A stretch of 64,000 nt of DNA from Hyposmocoma kahamanoa (GCF_003589595.1 NW_020653715.1:1830574-1894573); one strand, 5' to 3'; shown: positions 9,998-21,051, numbered from the stretch's first letter. Notes: generated by a model from the sequence alone, not told the origin. A program made the numbers and translations.

Positions 9998-10372
9998 AAG
10001 TGCGCATTTGACCTTCATCTCACCTGATGGAAAGTAACGATGGAGCGGATGTAGGTATGTAGTAGATGTATCCATACCTAAATAATATCTATTCACTCTC
10101 GCCTTGAAAAGGTCCAACTTATGACGTTCAGGGAACCAGTCTGCAGGCAGGGAGTTTCACTCCATACCCGGTTCTTCTCTTTCTTTTTCTTATCTTTGGA
10201 ATATCCACAACATAAGGGTGGATCCCAAGCCTACGTCTAGTCCCCCGGTGATGGAAAGGGGAAGGCGGAATTAAATCGTGTAATTCCTTCACACACTTCG
10301 TGATATATCCTATAAAATACCAATAAGCAGGCAACTTTGCGGATTCCACTAATCCCGAGATCTCCTGCTTAA
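9998..10372 (-). pseudogene. J1 LINE 3' end (polymerase C-terminus)
   Basis: The minus strand reads YWFIGYITKCVKELHDLIPP, then SPFHHRGTRRRLGIHPYVVD, IPKIRKRK and LPACRLVP, followed by the 3' tail complementary to GTGCGCATTTGACC. Copies at 36100-36775, 47695-48120 and 22038-22160 share this end. It is 5'-truncated and frame-shifted, with no catalytic motifs left. The family is CR1/Jockey-like by its C-terminal pattern. Confidence 0.7.
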
Positions 10373-10690
10373 ATTACGGCTCCGGAAAAAAAGAAATTTC
10401 CGAAAATGTTTTGGATTTGAATATTATATATTGTACCTTATTATACTGTGTAAGCTTTATTGTCACTTATTTTTACTGCTTATTCGAAAGTGTGCACTCC
10501 TCTTTAGAACAAACCAAATACTAATCCTCCTATAACACATTAACGTATCTCTCCACGGTACACACTCTATACTTTATGCTATACTAACTACAGTATGTTA
10601 CAGTATATTAAACTACAGGATGTTATAGTTAAGTGACTTTTTCAGTTTCCAAAAAAAATTTGGTACACTTTCGCGATTACTCTCTTTTTT
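10373..10690. other. no gene recognised
   Basis: AT-rich stretch with repeated TACAGTATRTTA motifs; nothing else seen. Confidence 0.4.
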
Positions 10691-10955
10691 AACCGACTTC
10701 AGAAAAAGGGGGCGGTTCCTAATTTGACTGTATTTTTTTTGTATATATGTACGCGATAACTGTTTGTGAACCGAGTTTGATGATTCTTTTTTGCTGGGAA
10801 GAAGTTACCTCAGTATGGGCTCTATTTAAGTTTGAAAAAAAAATTCAACCCCTAAGGGTAACTAACTAGATGATGAATTTGATTTCGCGCACTTTCCAGT
10901 AACCGATTTCAATAAAACTTAATGCAATTCCACGAACTTTTCGATGCGGTCGATA
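10691..10955 (+). mobile_element. family C repeat
   Basis: It starts AACCGACTTCAGAAAAAGGG and ends near GATGCGGTCGAT, with CACTTTCCAGTAACCGATTT inside. It abuts family A at 10956 with no gap. Confidence 0.6.
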
Positions 10956-11575
10956 CCAAGTGACGGGACGCATATCGTGCGCCTGGTGGTAAACGACACA
11001 CCTGTCCGTAGCAGTTGCACTGCAAAGATCTGAGGGGCACTGCCATCTGCACAACAAATCAAATTACACAACACGAAGGTGTGGTTATCTATTATAATGA
11101 GAAACTTACTGTCTCAAGTGATGAGACGTGTATTGTTGACGCAAACTGTATTTTGCTGAAACTTAACTCGGAAACGTGCATCTTGGCCATTTACCGACCG
11201 CCAAGTAAACAGGACACTTCTCAATTCAACTCATCACTCGATAACACTTTAACTAACTTGAATTGTTATAATAACACCATTTTATGCGGTGATATAAATA
11301 TAGATATCGTAGCTTCGAACAATGACAAACGCTCGCATGAAAATCTTACAATTTTAGTGAGCCATAGCTTACTACTTGGTCACACTGCTGTAACCCATGG
11401 CAAAACCTGTTTGGATCACCGCGCCCGTCACCCTTAGACATGAGTTGACAAGTCCCATTGTACCTGTAATGTCACCAACACGCTTACTCGAACCGAAAGC
11501 TCGCTTTACTGCTTTAATTCGATTGAACGTCGAATTCTTTCACAAGGAGCTCTACTGCTAACATCCTATATACTT
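10956..11575 (-). mobile_element. family A copy split by a LINE fragment
   Basis: Antisense family A occupies 10956-11045 (CAAGTGACGGGACGCATATC to GAGGGGCACTGCCA) and resumes at about 11419 (GCGCCCGTCACCCTTAGACA) to 11575 (CACAAGGAGCTCTACTGCTA). Both halves fit the consensus with at most a base or two lost at the join. Confidence 0.75.
11046..11418 (+). pseudogene. LINE endonuclease-domain fragment inserted in family A
   Basis: It is nearly identical to 12005-12361 of the neighbouring LINE and keeps an open frame: ICTTNQITQHEGVVIYYNEK, ETCILAIYRPPSKQDTSQFN and TILCGDINIDIV, where GDIN is the GDxN motif of APE-type endonucleases. It lacks the 3' end, a poly-A tail and a real target duplication, so it was not made by normal retrotransposition. 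It is more intact than the neighbouring LINE, which has a 22-base deletion and a stop in the same stretch. Confidence 0.75.
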
Positions 11576-12623
11576 TACAGATCCCATTATCACGGCTGAC
11601 TGAAATAGTAAATATCACTAACCTGCTACGTCTAATATTATTAATGCAAATCCGAAAAAAATGTTTTATAATCAGGCAAAGTTTTTACAGAACAACCTAT
11701 ATGCTAACACGTGTTCATGTTCTCCTTTTGAGCGGGCATTGCCTGGTTAACTTAATGTTTAATTTAATTAATTTAATTAAGGTTCTGTCTTTTTATTACC
11801 TGTCTTAATGTTTAATTGTTAACTTAAATTTAACGATGCAAAAACATATGTAAAAAGCGACAACTCATTAAACATAATTTTGCAAAACATTAGGAGCCTT
11901 ACTTGTAATTTTAATAACTTTCTGACCCTCATTTCCAGATCAAATATACATTGTGATGTGATAGTGCCAGCCAAATATATATCGACTCTAGATGGCTATA
12001 ACTACATCTGCACAACAAATCAAATTACACAAAACGAAGGTGTGGTTATCTATTATAATGAGAAACTTACTGTCTCAAGTGACGAGACTTGTATTGTTGA
12101 CGCGGAAACTCGGAAACGTGCATCTTGGCCATTTACCGACCTCCAAGTAAACAGGACACTTCTCAATTCAACTCATCGCTCGATAACACCTTAACTAACT
12201 TGAATTGTTATAAAAACATCATTTTATGCGGTGATATAAATATAGATATCGTAGCTTCGAACAATGACAAACGCTCACATGAATAGCTTACCATTTTAGC
12301 GAGCCATAGCTTACTACTTGGTCACACTGCTGTAACCCATGGCAAAACCTGTTTGGATCACATGATGATTAAATCTGAATTAAATACTACATGTATCGTA
12401 TTTGAATCGTCTGTCACTGATCATTAATGTGTTGCACTTAGTATTAAACCTAACACTAGGCTGGAATATTTGTCTAAACGCATTTTTAGAATAAACTATG
12501 AACTCATGAACGAGGCAATGGATAACCTCAATTTTTTATCGATCTTAAAGGAAATCGACGTAAATATTGCCACCGATTTATTAATTAATTTATTTAAAAA
12601 AAACAATTAGTGAAAATTCCAGA

Positions 12624-12671
12624 CTAGTAAGTAGAAATAAGCCATGTCTAGTAAGTAGAAATAAGCCATGG
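12624..12671 (+). repeat. 24-bp tandem duplication
   Basis: CTAGTAAGTAGAAATAAGCC plus ATGT/ATGG occurs twice in direct succession, preserving frame (eight codons). Confidence 0.85.
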
Positions 12672-13234
12672 ATCACAAAAGCTCTAATTAAATGTATACG
12701 AAATCGCGACAATCTTTTCACAAAACTTAAAAAAGATCCTAATAACGAGACTTTGAAGATAACTTACAAGAGATATAGAAACTTTTGTACCTCTCTTATC
12801 AGGAAAATTGAGAACAGTAAAAATAAGAAAAAGTCACTGTGAAATGTTATTAAAACAATCTGTGGTCATAATAATTATGCGGTGGATCATTCTTCAGGAT
12901 TGATTGGGATACAGAATCCGCAAAAACGCGTCAATGATGTTAATAAATTCTTTGTGGGAGTCGGTGAATAACTTGCTGAAAAATTCCTTCTAAACGCACT
13001 CCCATCTGACCCAGTTTCTAATGATAGTACACCGACCCCCAGCAACTCGCTTGTTTTACTGCCTATGATGTGGACGAGGTTGCAAGACTCATTGTGAAGC
13101 TTAAAGATGATAGCGCTTTGGGTCTGGATCAGGCGTCGGGCAGGTTTTTGAAGAGATATGTGCCAATTCTCGCTTTAGCAATCTCACACATCTGCAACTT
13201 ATCTCTCTCAACCCTCGGGCATTCAAGATTGCGC

Positions 13235-13295
13235 TCATAATAATATTATTATATATATATTATATTATTATATTTATATATATATTATATAAAAC
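13235..13295. repeat. AT-rich microsatellite inside the RT region
   Basis: TA/TTA repeats with strong self-complementarity split the frame between AFKIAL and KPIHKGGD. Confidence 0.75.
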
Positions 13296-15224
13296 CTATT
13301 CACAAGGGTGGGGACAGAAGCTGTGCCAATAATTTTAGACCCATCTCCATTCTTCCAGCAATGTCTAAAATTCTTGAACGGATTATGAACAAAGGGCTTA
13401 TCGATTACTTAGAATCTCACAACCTAATATCACCTTCTCAATTTGGTTTCCGTACTAGATTACCCACTAATGATGCCGTTCACGAACTAGTCGATTCTAT
13501 AGTGACCAACCTTGATAATAAAAGGAAATGTCTTATTATATATTTCTCGACTTAGCAAAAGCCTTTGACACAGTTTCTGTACCCCATCTCATTTGCAGGC
13601 TCGAGGAGCTGGAGGTGAGAGGAATTCCTCTTGATCTTTTCAGGGATTACTTGACTGACAAGAAACAGTGTGTTGGGATCGGCCATTAGCGGAGCTATGA
13701 ACTTCCCGAACCCCCAAGGTAGTATTGTTGGGCCTACCTTGTTCTTGATCTTTATTAACACCCTGTGCAATCTTAAGCTTCCCTATATCAGGATTCTAAC
13801 CTTCGCTGATGACACGGCGCTTTTCGTCAGTGGACGGAACTGGAGTGAGGTCTTTGCCTCTGCGCAGAATGGTTTCAACGTCGTGTGCATCTGACTGCGT
13901 CAGAATCTGTTAACTCCCAATGTATTAAAAACCAAATATATGGCTTTTGCACTTAGATCCCATCTTCTGCCGTCGTTGAATTTAACTCTCAGGGTGCATA
14001 CGTCATGTAACCTTAATCACCTAGACTGCCCTTGTCCTCATATTATAAGAACTGAATCAATTCGACACCTAGACATTATCATAGATCATTCTCTTACTTC
14101 CAAACCTCATATAGACTGTGTAGTACGTCGTCTCCGCAAGCTGATCTACATTTTGAGGACGTTACGGTATGTGGCGACCGGAAAACTCTGACTACTGTCT
14201 ACTTTGCCCTTTGCCAATCAGTTTTAGGGTATTGTATAACGTCATGTGGTGGAGCCTCCAAAACTCATCTTATTGAACTGGAACGGACTCAACGCGCTAG
14301 TTTGAAGGTGGAAGCTGGTCTTCCCTATCGTTACCCAACCAGCGATCCCTTTATCCTATGGGATGTGCTTACCGTTAGACAACTATTTGTATGTAACACA
14401 GTCCTCGAAAAGCACTCCCTACTTGCATTTGATCCTTATATTACCAAGGATAAACGTAGAAAGGGTACGGTCTGCCAATCCCATTCTGTTAGTACTAGTT
14501 TTCCCCAACATTTTTTCTGTTTCCTCGCTCCCTACTTGTACAACAAATTAAACACTAAGCTTTCTTTTTATGCTCTCCCAAAATCTCTCTGCAAAAAAAC
14601 TGTATCCGATTAGATTAACACCCAAAATTATGAGGAAACTGAGCAACTTCTTATCCTCAAATAAAACATCTTTCATTTAACTGTTCCCAAGTCGTTGTTC
14701 TCTCGCCTCAACACATTCGCACACTATACATTCCATACACCACAAACGTACAATTCTTACACACCTAATCAGTAACACATGCACCTTATAAATACTCACT
14801 CATTCATTCTCATACTTTTCATATTGTGAGTTTACTTAGTGTTAAACTTTAAGAGGGTTTTTATATACTTAGTTTAGTTCACTAGTACTTGTATTATTCT
14901 AAATCAGGAATATTCCACTAACTTTTATACATTTTATCCTTTGTCACAACTTCAGTGCCACAACCGCATTGCTCAACTGCAGAGTGGATGCCTGGTGACC
15001 CGTAATTCAGGTTTTTCTATACCTATCTCGAGCACCAATCTCTCACAAAACAGTCTGACCAATTTTTAGTCTTGTATTAACCTTAAGTTCCCTACTCTAA
15101 AGCCTGTTTTGTGATTGAGATATAAATAAAACATCATTTCAATGTGGAGTTGAAATAATTAAGGCTGTAAGGGAACTCAGAAATTTAACTAAAAATCGGA
15201 CTTTTGTTCTGTTGACGTAACAAT

Positions 15225-15422
15225 TGTACCTATCTACTGACCCGAGAGATAGGGAGTTCCGAGGAGACTACGGGCTACCCGATAAGACCAGAGTACGGCG
15301 GGCGTCTAGACCGAGCCCTCGGCCAGTGCTACGCCTTCACGGGCTTCTCTGGCCGACCCGGACTTGGGTTTGGAGTAGCGGTCTAGAGGAGGGCCTAAGG
15401 CGAGAAGACGTGCGGGGCGCGT
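15225..15422. other. GC-rich block of unknown origin
   Basis: It is much richer in G+C than its surroundings (ACGGCGGGCGTCTAGACCGA, CGGGCTTCTCTGGCCGACCC). A 66-residue arginine-rich frame spans it but shows no domain. It lies between a LINE 3' end and family A; a foreign repeat fragment is the likeliest explanation. Confidence 0.4.
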
Positions 15423-15446
15423 GAGTTCAGTCGTTAGCTTTGTCCT

Positions 15447-15680
15447 GTCGTCCAGGGATGTACTGCCACCTTACCTATTTCTACCGCCAAGCGGTAATGG
15501 TCACATTACTGTGTTCCGGTTGTACAGGGTAAAGACGCCGGTGACATTACATGCACATGAGTGCCGGGCGGGTGACGGGCGCAGTGGCAGAGCCCCTAAG
15601 ATCTTTGCGATTTAGCTCCGTGTAGCACTGCAACTATTATGGATAGACGTGTCGCTTTATCACTTTGGTGTTATAAAAAA
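15447..15680 (+). mobile_element. family A copy
   Basis: Sense copy from GTCGTCCAGGGATGTACTGC to the GGTGTTATAAAAAAAA tail, with small internal deletions near 15615-15660. Confidence 0.7.
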
Positions 15681-15682
15681 AA

Positions 15683-16490
15683 TACATCACATGCGCAGAC
15701 CGTTGATAGAGCTAGCCCCAATAATGAGCATTGACAAAAAAATTTCCATTTATCAAATTTTACATTTTTGTTATTACCCATTCCACATCAAATTTAGCTG
15801 GAGTACTCGCGTTCTTATCTAACTGTCGTGGCAAAGTACGCACTATTTATTTAGCTTTTGCGTTTTAACTTAAATGAGTATGGCACTGGCTTGTCTTTGG
15901 TCCACGCGGTGACCGAGCGGAAACCGCGCGAAGGCCGTTGTTCGACCGCGCGGTTGTATTATTCAGAGGAATTTAAATGTTGTTGCCTAGTAAATAGAAT
16001 TCAGATTCGCTATTAATGTACGTGAAAGCGTGGTAATCGGGGGTCGCCATGCGGCGGCTGCTCGAACATTTTCGCGTCGTGTAACTAGGCGCTCATAAGG
16101 CAAAGTCAAAAGCATTAAGTTTAAACTGGCACTTGCAATGAAGAAACGAATAAGGCATACCAGGTTCGTGTTGTAAAATTTATCATCATCCACACAACTA
16201 ATATTTTTATCAAAACTGATGCCTTAGTGCGGTCGTATTACGTTTCCAGATTAACACTGCTACGTGTTTATACGTCTATTTCTATCAAAGTTATAAATTA
16301 TAAGTAGTAATAAGAGATCTAATAAACATCCCTAAACCGCATTATGGCGTCTTAAATCATATATTAGCGGCAAAATAAGTCTAATGGCGACTTATAATCA
16401 AAGAAAGAAAATTCTGGTTGGACACAAGGATAATAACGTTGCGGTCTTAGGAAGAACCGGAAGCGAGAGCGGGTGAAGATTTTTGTTTTA
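15683..16490. other. no gene recognised; one GC hairpin
   Basis: At 15922-15955 a 9-bp stem (AACCGCGCG / CGCGCGGTT) encloses a 16-base loop. GACCGAGCGG and GTTCGACCGC nearby look like worn A and B boxes of a tRNA-like repeat, but no body follows. The rest is unassigned. Confidence 0.4.
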
Positions 16491-16491
16491 T

Positions 16492-16728
16492 AATATCAAG
16501 TGACGGGACGAAGAAGTCGTACGCCTGATGGTAAGCTACACGCCTGTACTTAACAGTTGTACGTCACCCTGAGACGTAAGTTGACAAGTCCCATGTGCCT
16601 GTAATTTCACCAGCAATCTTCTCTTCAAAACCTGAACGCAATAATGCTGACATTACTGCTTGGTGGCAAAAATAGATAAGGTGGCAATATTTCCCTGGAC
16701 GAACTGTTTCAAAAGGAGCTTTACTGTT
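16492..16728 (-). mobile_element. family A copy with internal deletion
   Basis: Antisense copy from TATCAAGTGACGGGACGAAG to AAGGAGCTTTACTG. The block between ACAGTTG and CGTCACCCTGAG is deleted. Confidence 0.7.
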
Positions 16729-16799
16729 ACTAACATTAGAAGAACTTAAATATTTCTAAATAGCGATTGTATTTGAGTGTCTGTAGATAAGTTTCTCTT

Positions 16800-17034
16800 C
16801 GGACTAAGCTATCTGACACGGGCAAAGAAAATGGCGATAGTGACATAAACCGCAGAATATATGACCGGTGGAGTAGAATAGAGTTGGAGTGGAAGACGAG
16901 GACCGGTACCAGAAGCGTCAGCCGCCAGAAGGCTAGACGGACAGACGTTATAGTGAAGGTAACCAAAAAGACCTGGATGCAAATGGTCCTAGACAAGAAA
17001 TTAGGAAGCCTAGACTCAGCAGTAGGTGACTAAA
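16800..17034 (+). pseudogene. RTE-like LINE C-terminal relic
   Basis: Plus-strand reading INRRIYDRWSRIELEWKTRT, then GTRSVSRQKARRTDVIVKVT, KKTWMQMV and LGSLDSAVGD is a worn form of the RTE-type end seen more clearly at 28660-28924 (ARRTDGLWGRKFLEWRPRTG). Only the last domain remains. Confidence 0.55.
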
Positions 17035-17044
17035 GGTTGAAGAG

Positions 17045-17700
17045 AAGTGACGGGACGATTAGCTACACACGCCTACCCATGATAGTTGCAGCGCTACTCA
17101 GAGCTTTAAATCGCAAAGAAATGAGAGGTACTGCCATTGCGCCCGCCGGTGCCGGTAATCCAGAGTTTAAAGAGTCGGCATAGCTTCATTAAAAAAGTAT
17201 TTCCTCTGGACGGGGAAACTAATCAAGTCCGTATAAATCTCTGGAAGGAGAGATACCCCACGGCATCACTCATTCTGCACCTCACTTCTGGATACAATCT
17301 ACCTTGGTACACTTGGAAGTCTTTATATAGAAGCAAGGAGAGCATGCACAGGTGGGGTTATAGCTCTGAGAGCGCATGTATTTGTGGTGTCTCTCACCAG
17401 ACTATGGCACATCTTTCGTCTTGTCCTGCGTGCTCCTACACATGCACAGGCGAGGACCTGTAGAACGCCACTGATCATGCTATGTCAGTCGCTGAGTAGG
17501 TACTGGTCCTTACAAATATTAATGTCAGAGTCGACATGCTAAGAAGAAGATTGCGCCCGCCTGTCTGAGGCATAAATTGACAAGTCCCATGTGCCTGTAA
17601 TTTCACCAGCACCCTTACCTATCAAATATAGTTTCAGCAGTATCCTTCCAAATCGCAGTAATGCTCACATTACCGCTTGCTGGCAGAAGTAGCTAAGGTT
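17045..17700 (-). mobile_element. family A copy split by LINE-R
   Basis: Antisense family A at 17045-17147 and 17550-17700. ATTGCGCCCGCC at 17136-17147 is repeated at 17550-17561, so the LINE-R piece between them was inserted by target-primed retrotransposition. Confidence 0.8.
17148..17549 (+). pseudogene. LINE-R 3' fragment (R1/I-like polymerase C-terminus)
   Basis: The frame reads GETNQVRINLWKERYPTASL, then TWKSLYRSKESMHRWGYSSE and SACICGVSHQTMAHLSSCPA with the CxC...H...C zinc-knuckle-like C-terminus of R1/I-type polymerases. It ends in AAGAAGAAG, the tail shared with 48121-48598 and 50448-50928. Truncated at 5'; a 12-bp target duplication flanks it. Confidence 0.8.
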
Positions 17701-18045
17701 TAAAGTTTAAGGTTTCTGAATTTAAGTGCAATCAAAAATGTATATAACAACGTTATCATTTGGAATTTGTCTAATGTCTTCACAATTTCGTCACGGATGT
17801 GGATGTACAAGACACGTGGAATTGATAATTATTCATTCTTCATTTTACATAATAGAAAGAAGATTGACGCAAACTTATTGAACGTATCATGATCAATTGA
17901 GGACATTCTAAGGACAGGCCAGGTGAAGAATATCCTTAATAGACGGGCGTGAAAACACTGATGTGTGTTGGGACTGTAGCACGTGGAAGGCTGTTGTCTC
18001 TGTCTACCCCGGCAAGAAATAACATAATTATAACTTTTCTATAAG
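17701..18045. other. no gene; possible LINE tail
   Basis: CACTGATGTGTGTTGGGACT and CTCTGTCTACCCCGGCAAG near 17950-18020 look like the end of an RTE-type LINE, but the match is weak. Confidence 0.35.
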
Positions 18046-18049
18046 AAAA

Positions 18050-18268
18050 GACTGACCTGAAAAGTTTGTGGAATAACATCTATTTGTCAAATTTTATAGA
18101 AATCAGTAACGAAAAGTCTCCTCAGCTACCTTACAGATGAATATTTTCTTCAAATTCAAATAGGACCACTACAGAGATATTCCCTTTTCAACAAAAAAAA
18201 ACATCGAAATCGATTCTCAAATGTCGGAGTAATAGCGAAAATCGCCTCCTTTTTCTGAAGTCGGTTAA
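18050..18268 (-). mobile_element. family C repeat
   Basis: It runs from GACTGACCTGAAAAGTTTG to CTTTTTCTGAAGTCGGTTA, with the internal GGTGGAATATTT region worn to GATGAATATTTTCTTC. Confidence 0.55.
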
Positions 18269-18524
18269 AAAATAAACGGCAAACGTGAAACAAAAGCAGA
18301 TCGCCTAATCGAAACGCTAACAAAAACCAAAACATTAAGAGAAACCGCTATTCACAATGTGACCACCATTACGGCAAAATAAAGGGGAGGCAGGGGGACA
18401 TCAAAAGCGGTAAGTGCTCCTTTGCTCATCGAATCCCATTTAGCCCGAACGTCCCCTCGCGTTATATAAGATTATGTTTGGATACACGTCACTATTCGTG
18501 CCTTAAATGTCAGATATTTCCTTA

Positions 18525-18640
18525 TTATTATTCATACAAACATCGAACAACACGAAGAAAAACTCCGTCGATCTGACTGGACCCAGTGTCTGTCGCTACC
18601 CCGGGACCACTGCTCTAACCAACCGAGCTTCAGAATCAAT
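18525..18640 (-). mobile_element. SINE C-related repeat, diverged
   Basis: ATACAAACATCGAACAACAC then ACTCCGTCGATCTGACTGGA matches the layout of the SINE C tail and head. The tRNA-like part ends CTCTAACCAACCGAGCTT. The B box is destroyed. Confidence 0.45.
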
Positions 18641-18900
18641 AATAATAAGAAACTACAGGCCTACCATTTAAAAGTCTTTACAACCTCAAATGGGTAACCT
18701 ATCACAAACTCGAATTTTTTTTTCCCGAAACCGTGGTTCCTTCAGGATATGTTGGATGTTTGTCGCAAAGACACGATTAGGTTCAGTTAGATTAGGTTAT
18801 GTTAGGTTTAAAAGAAAAATAATTTTCCTCTCAATCTTGGGAATCTTTTCTTGCCGTTAGTCGCCGGTTTTTATGTGTCTGAATTTTTTTTAACGTATAG
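18641..18900. other. no gene; degenerate TTAGG-like words
   Basis: GATTAGGTTCAGTTAGATTA and GGTTATGTTAGGTTT near 18776-18810 resemble the insect telomere unit but are short and irregular. Confidence 0.4.
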
Positions 18901-19211
18901 GTAGCAGTAGACCTCCTTGTGAAAGAGTTCGTCTAGGGAAGTACTGCCACCGTAAGGTAATGGGTAACCATTTCTGCCGCCAAGCAGTAATGTCAGCATG
19001 TGTTCCGGTTTTGAAGGGTAAGAGTGCTGGTGAAATTACAGGCACATGGGACTTGTCAACTTATGTCTCAGGGTGACGGGCGCTGTGGCAGTGCCCTTAA
19101 GATCTTTGCAATTTAAAGCTCTGAGGACACTGCAATTGTCATGGACAGGCGTGTACCTTACCATCAGGCGCACGACTTGTTCATCCCGTTACTTAATATT
19201 ACAAAAAAAAA
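18901..19211 (+). mobile_element. family A, near full length
   Basis: A good sense copy from GTAGCAGTAGACCTCCTTGT to the ATTACAAAAAAAAA tail, with a short duplication near 18955-18975. Confidence 0.75.
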
Positions 19212-19308
19212 GTTTCACCACGATGTTTTTTTTTACCGTTAGTGAAAGGTATTATACCACCAAATACCAAGGCAAGCAAATTATACTTGAAATCATAGCA
19301 TTGATTAA

Positions 19309-20190
19309 TAGATTTTAAGGCTTTCGTGGTTATTCACTAAATGATTATCACTAATTTCAGGTTTCTTACCACGGTACACAGGAACAGGAGCACGTTAAGA
19401 CGGTTTTGCGACATAATGGATACGAAATAAAAACATGTATCTAAACCAATACAAAAAGGGAAGAAGCAAATTGACGTACGGAGAGTACCAGTTTTTCTGC
19501 CCAATGTACAAGGGGTGACAGATAAATTAGCCAGGTTGCTAAGGAAGTTTTTCACAAAAACTGTTTTAATCCCCAAAATAGGAAAAATGTTACGTTCACC
19601 AAAAGACCACCTTCCTTTACAAACACCGGGTGTCTATAAAGTAAACTGCAGTTGTGGGAGCTCGTATATCGGTCAGACTAAACGAACAATTGTCGATCGT
19701 ATGAAGGAACACATCCGAGCAGTGAAAAACAACGATGCACAGAAGTTCGAGTTGCATAGCCCCCAGGTACTGTCGACAGAACGTCACTACCTACCACAGT
19801 TGGTACGAGAAGCCATCGAGATCACGAAGTACGAAACATTGAAACGTGATGATAGTTTTAAACTGTCCAGTGCATGAAATCCGGTCCTTAGTGCGTGCAA
19901 TAATAAAAACAAAAACACCTCGACTTCAGTTTCGCGTGTGGATACAGTGAGTGTGGTTAGTGAGAAAAAAGTGAGTGACAATTTGCAACGCCACAACAAA
20001 TCGCGATGAAGGTAGTAGTCGTCGACAGCGCAAGAGGGTAGACAAATATATCTGCTCTTAAAGCTCTCATCTGCCACCGTCCAGTCAACCCGTGACTATG
20101 GAGCGAGCAACCGTTCCGAAATATCGGGGAAAACAAAAAGAAGTCATACCGTGGTAAGAAATCTGAAATCAATGATAATAATTTAATGAT
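19309..20190 (+). mobile_element. Penelope-like element, 5' part lost
   Basis: The left terminal block (GATTTTAAGGCTTTCGTGG, then ATTTCAGGTTTCTTACCACG) reappears inverted at the right (CGTGGTAAGAAATCTGAAAT near 20151-20170). Between them lies the GIY-YIG region. The left repeat breaks off at about 19376 (CCACGGTA then unrelated CACAGGAAC). TGATTAA occurs at both outer edges, a possible short target duplication. Inverted terminal repeats are a known Penelope-like feature. Confidence 0.75.
19446..19910 (+). pseudogene. Penelope-like GIY-YIG endonuclease domain, nonsense-truncated
   Basis: The frame reads DVRRVPVFLPNVQGVTDKLA, then KTVLIPKIGKMLRSPKDHLP, PGVYKVNCSCGSSYIGQTKR, TIVDRMKEHIRAV and LVREAIEITKYETLKRDDSF. 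GVY and YIG form the GIY-YIG signature, the CxC pair precedes YIG, and R/E downstream fit the nuclease fold. The expected KLSNAWNPVL end is cut by TGG to TGA at 19876 (KLSSA stop); the copy at 29874-30395 keeps the tryptophan. The reverse transcriptase that should precede it is absent. Confidence 0.8.
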
Positions 20191-21050
20191 TAAGCTACTC
20201 AATCGTGCGGCAGATTCCCATGAAAACGATAAGTAAGAAACTGTAGACTCTTCATAAATGTTATTCACAATATGCATTTCAATTATCATACATTGACATA
20301 ACTTTGTATCATCCAGAAGCTGTATAATCACCGTTAGTATAAAGTTTTTATTTCACTATAGATTTAAGCCTTGTGATATGCAAATTTTGAATAACAACCG
20401 GGTCTTGTAATATAAACGTATACACATGCCCCTTAAATGGATTTGTGGCTTTGTGAAGATGGCTAGTTTACTTTTATTCCTGAAATAAATGTCATGTCCT
20501 TATATGTTTTTTCCTTTTACCGTCGGACATCCAGGCTTACGATGGGATATCATCCTTACTTGGTCGATATTCCTTTCAGGCGTTTTCATCATCTTTTAAC
20601 AAGCGCAGAGCCCAGTAATGGAATATATTTAAGGTGTGACTGAATAGGCATCTTCTGGGCGAACTCGTCTCATCATAGACCCTAGATTTGCTCCAGGGCT
20701 AGGTAGAGGTCAAGAGCAAGGTCATTTAATTAAAAAAAATCTTAAATAACTAGACTAGCTCTGTTTATATGGCAAGACAAGATTAGCTCTTAGTAAATCT
20801 TGTTGGACAAACAAACAAAACTAACTGACGAATAGCTGAAATTCCATTGGAGCGGAGCAAACGACGGTTCAAGAATCGATGTGCGTTTAATTAAATTCAA
20901 ATCAAATATCCACTGAGACGAACGACTTTGCCGATTTCGATTTAGTATTTTACAAGAGGGGATAAATACCCCAGAATAAAATACTTAATGCCAAGGGCTA
21001 AGTAGTCGCCATCACAAAAAACTTATGTGGCGGCTCTGACTGAATGGAGT
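20191..21050. other. no gene recognised
   Basis: No domain or known repeat found. Confidence 0.45.
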
Positions 21051-21051
21051 G

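Larger units (their letters stand above)
11880..14612 (+). pseudogene. LINE endonuclease-reverse transcriptase, broken
   Basis: Readable in several frames. The endonuclease start NIRSLTCNFNNFLTLI is near 11885, with VIYYNEKLTVSSDETCIVDA then a 22-base deletion near 12103 and an in-frame TAG near 12286. The RT domain has IHKGGDRSCANNFRPISILP (about 13300-13360), DYLESHNLISPSQFGFRT, FSTLAKAFDTVS (one base lost near 13553), NPQGSIVGPTLFLIFINTLC, and the catalytic FADD in RILTFADDTALFVSG near 13800. The C-terminal part has CITSCGGASKTHLIELERTQ, RASLKVEAGLPYRYPTSDPF and SHSVSTSFPQHFFCFLAPYL. At least five disabling changes; not functional. Confidence 0.8.
11820..15140 (+). mobile_element. near-complete non-LTR retrotransposon (CR1/Jockey group)
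   Basis: An ORF2-like region with endonuclease, reverse transcriptase and C-terminal domain is followed by a roughly 500-bp 3' UTR ending near GAGATATAAATAAAACATC. No ORF1 was recognised upstream, so the 5' end is probably lost. An AT microsatellite (13235-13295) and a 24-bp tandem duplication (12624-12671) have expanded inside it. The group is inferred from motif order; the exact clade is not certain. Confidence 0.75.

Noticed and set aside
18776..18810. Telomere-like TTAGG array
   Set aside because: Only a few irregular units; too short and degenerate for telomeric DNA.
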